DNA of 64,000 nucleotides from Altericroceibacterium spongiae (GTDB lineage: Bacteria > Pseudomonadota > Alphaproteobacteria > Sphingomonadales > Sphingomonadaceae): assembly GCF_003610805.1 (NCBI RefSeq), contig NZ_RAPF01000001.1, positions 558,001 through 622,000 on the forward strand, read 5' to 3'. The position numbers were made by a program, and so were the translations under genes. This document shows positions 62,154-64,000 of the stretch, piece after piece. Below the pieces are notes generated by a model, which was not told the origin of the DNA, ran no database searches, and was given only the letters and a program-made list of their open reading frames with translations. Position 1 is the first letter of the stretch, and every line of letters starts with the position of its first letter.

Positions 62154-62612
62154 CTAGAGCGGACGAACCATGTGAACGGCTACCGTTCCTTGGTCATGGA
62201 ATGTCTCCTTCTCGAAGCGATATCCCAACCGTTCATAAAGAGCGATATTCTCGCACATCAATTTGTTGGTGTAGAGCCGAGTGCCCTTGAGATCAGCTTC
62301 GTGAGCGAGCCTCTCGGCGTGGCGCATCAGGCGGACGCCATGGCCTCGCCCCTGATACGCTGGATGAACAGCGACATTTACCACCATAAGCTCGTCATCC
62401 TGAGCCACCGTTTCGAGAAGCCCGATCAAGACGCCATCGCAACTTAGGCAATCAAACCGGTGTTCACTGAATGCGGCCTGATAATCCGCAGTCATAGGGC
62501 GCGGCTTGCGCGGTGTGACACCAACCCACTTTGCGTACGCTCTCAGCGTCAAATCACGAATATCGTCGATCTGATCGCTGGTCGCCTGCCGAATTTCCAA
62601 CGCCATTTTCAT
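62154..62612 (-). CDS. GNAT N-acetyltransferase
   Basis: This 152-residue GNAT protein has EIRQATSDQIDDIRDL at the start, VNVAVHPAYQGRGHGVRLMRHA (acetyl-CoA P-loop) and ALYERLGYRFE near the end. The substrate is unknown; it is not of the toxin type because it lacks the TacT features and has no antitoxin partner. It lies 90 bases from the integrase gene. Confidence 0.85.
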   Translation of the reverse strand: MKMALEIRQATSDQIDDIRDLTLRAYAKWVGVTPRKPRPMTADYQAAFSEHRFDCLSCDGVLIGLLETVAQDDELMVVNVAVHPAYQGRGHGVRLMRHAERLAHEADLKGTRLYTNKLMCENIALYERLGYRFEKETFHDQGTVAVHMVRPL

Positions 62613-62701
62613 GCGCGCAAAATACTCGGATCACCGGAAGTTGCCAGTTCCGTTCACAGTCAGGTCTCTCTTGGTAATCTGCATGCTCACCGTTCACGCT
62701 G

Positions 62702-64000
62702 CTATTTGGAGCCAACCTTGGTCGCGCGAGCCGCGATTTCCCGCTCAAGCATCTCCGCCCAAGCAATCATCACCCGTTTTCGCGGTTCAAACAGCTCGGA
62801 CTTGTTATAGACGCGCATAATCTTGGAGGTCGTGGCGGTGGCGACGTGGTTCAGGATGCGGTCCACCACGGCAATGTCTGCACCAAGAACTTCGCACGCC
62901 AAGGTGCTGAAAGTGGTCCGCAGATCATGGATAGTCCAGTGCTCCATTTCCTCCGCTTCGCACCCGGCCTCAGCAGCGGCCTTTTCGCGACGCTCGCGGA
63001 TGATCTTGTCGAGCCGACGCTTGGCCTTTGCATATCCGGATACCGAGGTGTCTCCCGTCATACTGAACACAAAAGGGCTGTCCTTTGGGCGATCAGATGC
63101 CGCAAGCCCCTCGTTGATTAGCGCAACGGCCAAGGGTGATAGTGGAACACGCAAGGAATTGCCGCGCTTGGTTCGGCTGGCGGGCAGCGTCCAGACCGCC
63201 TCATCCGGATTTCCGCCCGGTGCCAGTTCCAGCTCCGCAACCGACATGGCTGCGACTTCCTCGCGGCGCATGGGCACCACGATCAGCAACCGGAACAGCG
63301 GCCCGAAAGGATAGCCCAGTGCGCCCATTGCATCCCATATCTCCAGCAACTCATCGAGCGTGTGAAAGCGATCGCGGGTGCGCTCTTTGGAAGGCTTCCT
63401 TACCGTCGCAGCAGGATTCTCCTCCAGAACTTCCTGATCGACGCACCAGTTCATGAACGCCTTGACGTAAGCCAGGTAGCGGTTGGCGGCCATTGGGGAC
63501 GTTTCGGCATGTTTTCGAACGGCATCAACAATGTCGCTGCGAGCAATCGACGCGATGTCTTTCGAAGCGAACTTCCGCAAAAGGCCGCACTTGCCGTCAA
63601 TTCCACGTCGGCACTGCGCACCACTCCGTAGCTGCGACAGCTTTACCCGTTCATAGTCGTCGAGCACATCGCTCAACCTGCGTTGTGTCCGCGCCGCCCG
63701 TTCGGCTTCACGTTGCGCCTCGCGCTTCTCTTCATTGGGATCGGCACCCTCGATCACTTCGATATGCTTTGCGCGAGCAGCATCTCTTGCGTCGGACAGA
63801 CCCATGGCGGGCCATGAACCAAGTTTGATCCGGGTGCGCTTGCCGTTGTGCAGACGGGCACACAGAAGCCAGGTCGTAGAGCGTTCACCTGCGCGAATTC
63901 GCAACCCGGCCACCCGATTGTCGGCCAGTTCGAATTGCTTGCCCTTGACCGACCGGGCTTGTGAGATCAGACCTTCAATTGCCTGCCTGTTGAGTGGTTT
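62702..64000 (-). CDS. int: tyrosine recombinase (integrase), N-terminus beyond window
   Basis: The frame is open through the right edge: 29 codons upstream of the GTG at 63913 encode AIEGLISQARSVKGKQFEL and so on, the start of the DUF4102 arm-binding domain, so the true start is outside. The visible part shows LHNGKRTRIKLGSWPAMGLSDARDAA, the core-binding domain and the catalytic domain with Arg in VVPMRREEVAAMSV, HDLRTTFSTLA (HxxR), a late His in LNHV and the Tyr in YNKSELFEPR. It is probably the integrase of the right island; its att site is expected just beyond base 64000. Confidence 0.9.
   Translation of the reverse strand, partial: KPLNRQAIEGLISQARSVKGKQFELADNRVAGLRIRAGERSTTWLLCARLHNGKRTRIKLGSWPAMGLSDARDAARAKHIEVIEGADPNEEKREAQREAERAARTQRRLSDVLDDYERVKLSQLRSGAQCRRGIDGKCGLLRKFASKDIASIARSDIVDAVRKHAETSPMAANRYLAYVKAFMNWCVDQEVLEENPAATVRKPSKERTRDRFHTLDELLEIWDAMGALGYPFGPLFRLLIVVPMRREEVAAMSVAELELAPGGNPDEAVWTLPASRTKRGNSLRVPLSPLAVALINEGLAASDRPKDSPFVFSMTGDTSVSGYAKAKRRLDKIIRERREKAAAEAGCEAEEMEHWTIHDLRTTFSTLACEVLGADIAVVDRILNHVATATTSKIMRVYNKSELFEPRKRVMIAWAEMLEREIAARATKVGSK

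Overview
The window comes from an alphaproteobacterium, very probably a sphingomonad (order Sphingomonadales). The evidence is the gene order dusB-ntrB-ntrC-ntrY-ntrX-hfq-hflX, a fused ispDF, an Hfq with two Sm domains, the mreBCD-mrdA-rodA cluster, and a moderately GC-rich composition. Family names were recognised from motifs and gene order by eye; no database search was run.

Layout. (1) 1-5903 is an accessory region: a partial IS1595-type transposase, two unknown membrane-linked proteins, the 5' half of a tRNA-Arg gene, a D12-class adenine methylase, an unknown gene and a P4-type integrase beside an intact tRNA-Ser. (2) 5904-39602 is compact chromosomal core. It holds mltB-rlpA-dac (cell wall), tmk-holB-metG-tatD-MBL fold-small membrane protein, mazG, then on the minus strand hflX, hfq, ntrXYCB and dusB. 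Divergent from dusB are ispDF, a secreted protein and pncC. Then come a coq10-like gene, lipA, carbonic anhydrase, a NYN protein, two membrane proteins, mutL and mreBCD-mrdA-rodA, ending at tRNA-Lys. Many genes overlap by 1-17 nt (ATGA, TGATG, TTGA), so translational coupling is common. (3) 39603-64000 is a mobilisable genomic island.

The island opens with a HEPN/zinc-ribbon protein, a two-TM protein and an AlpA-type regulator. Next is a trwA-trwB-trwC-like mobilisation set; its relaxase has an in-frame amber codon just before helicase motif II, and a strong inverted repeat upstream of trwA is a candidate oriT. No VirB-type secretion genes are visible. A defence-like block fills 48163-57993: a DUF4747-like protein and a membrane protein, two overlapping N6-adenine methyltransferase-type genes, a GIY-YIG/SF2 helicase fusion, a DUF262-HNH (GmrSD-like) nuclease, an unknown protein, and an XRE-ImmA/IrrE protein. 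The island ends with small plasmid/ICE-type genes (DUF3768, SSB), a GNAT/DUF1778 toxin-antitoxin pair, and an integrase cut by the right edge of the window.

The best candidate for an undescribed system is the 48163-57993 block. It joins the parts of a modification-dependent nuclease, a helicase-nuclease and a paired methyltransferase in one tightly packed array, which is not a standard Type I, II, III or IV arrangement. Secondary candidates are the EVE-like/transmembrane pair at 810-2446 and the HEPN/eight-CxxC protein at 39765-40826.
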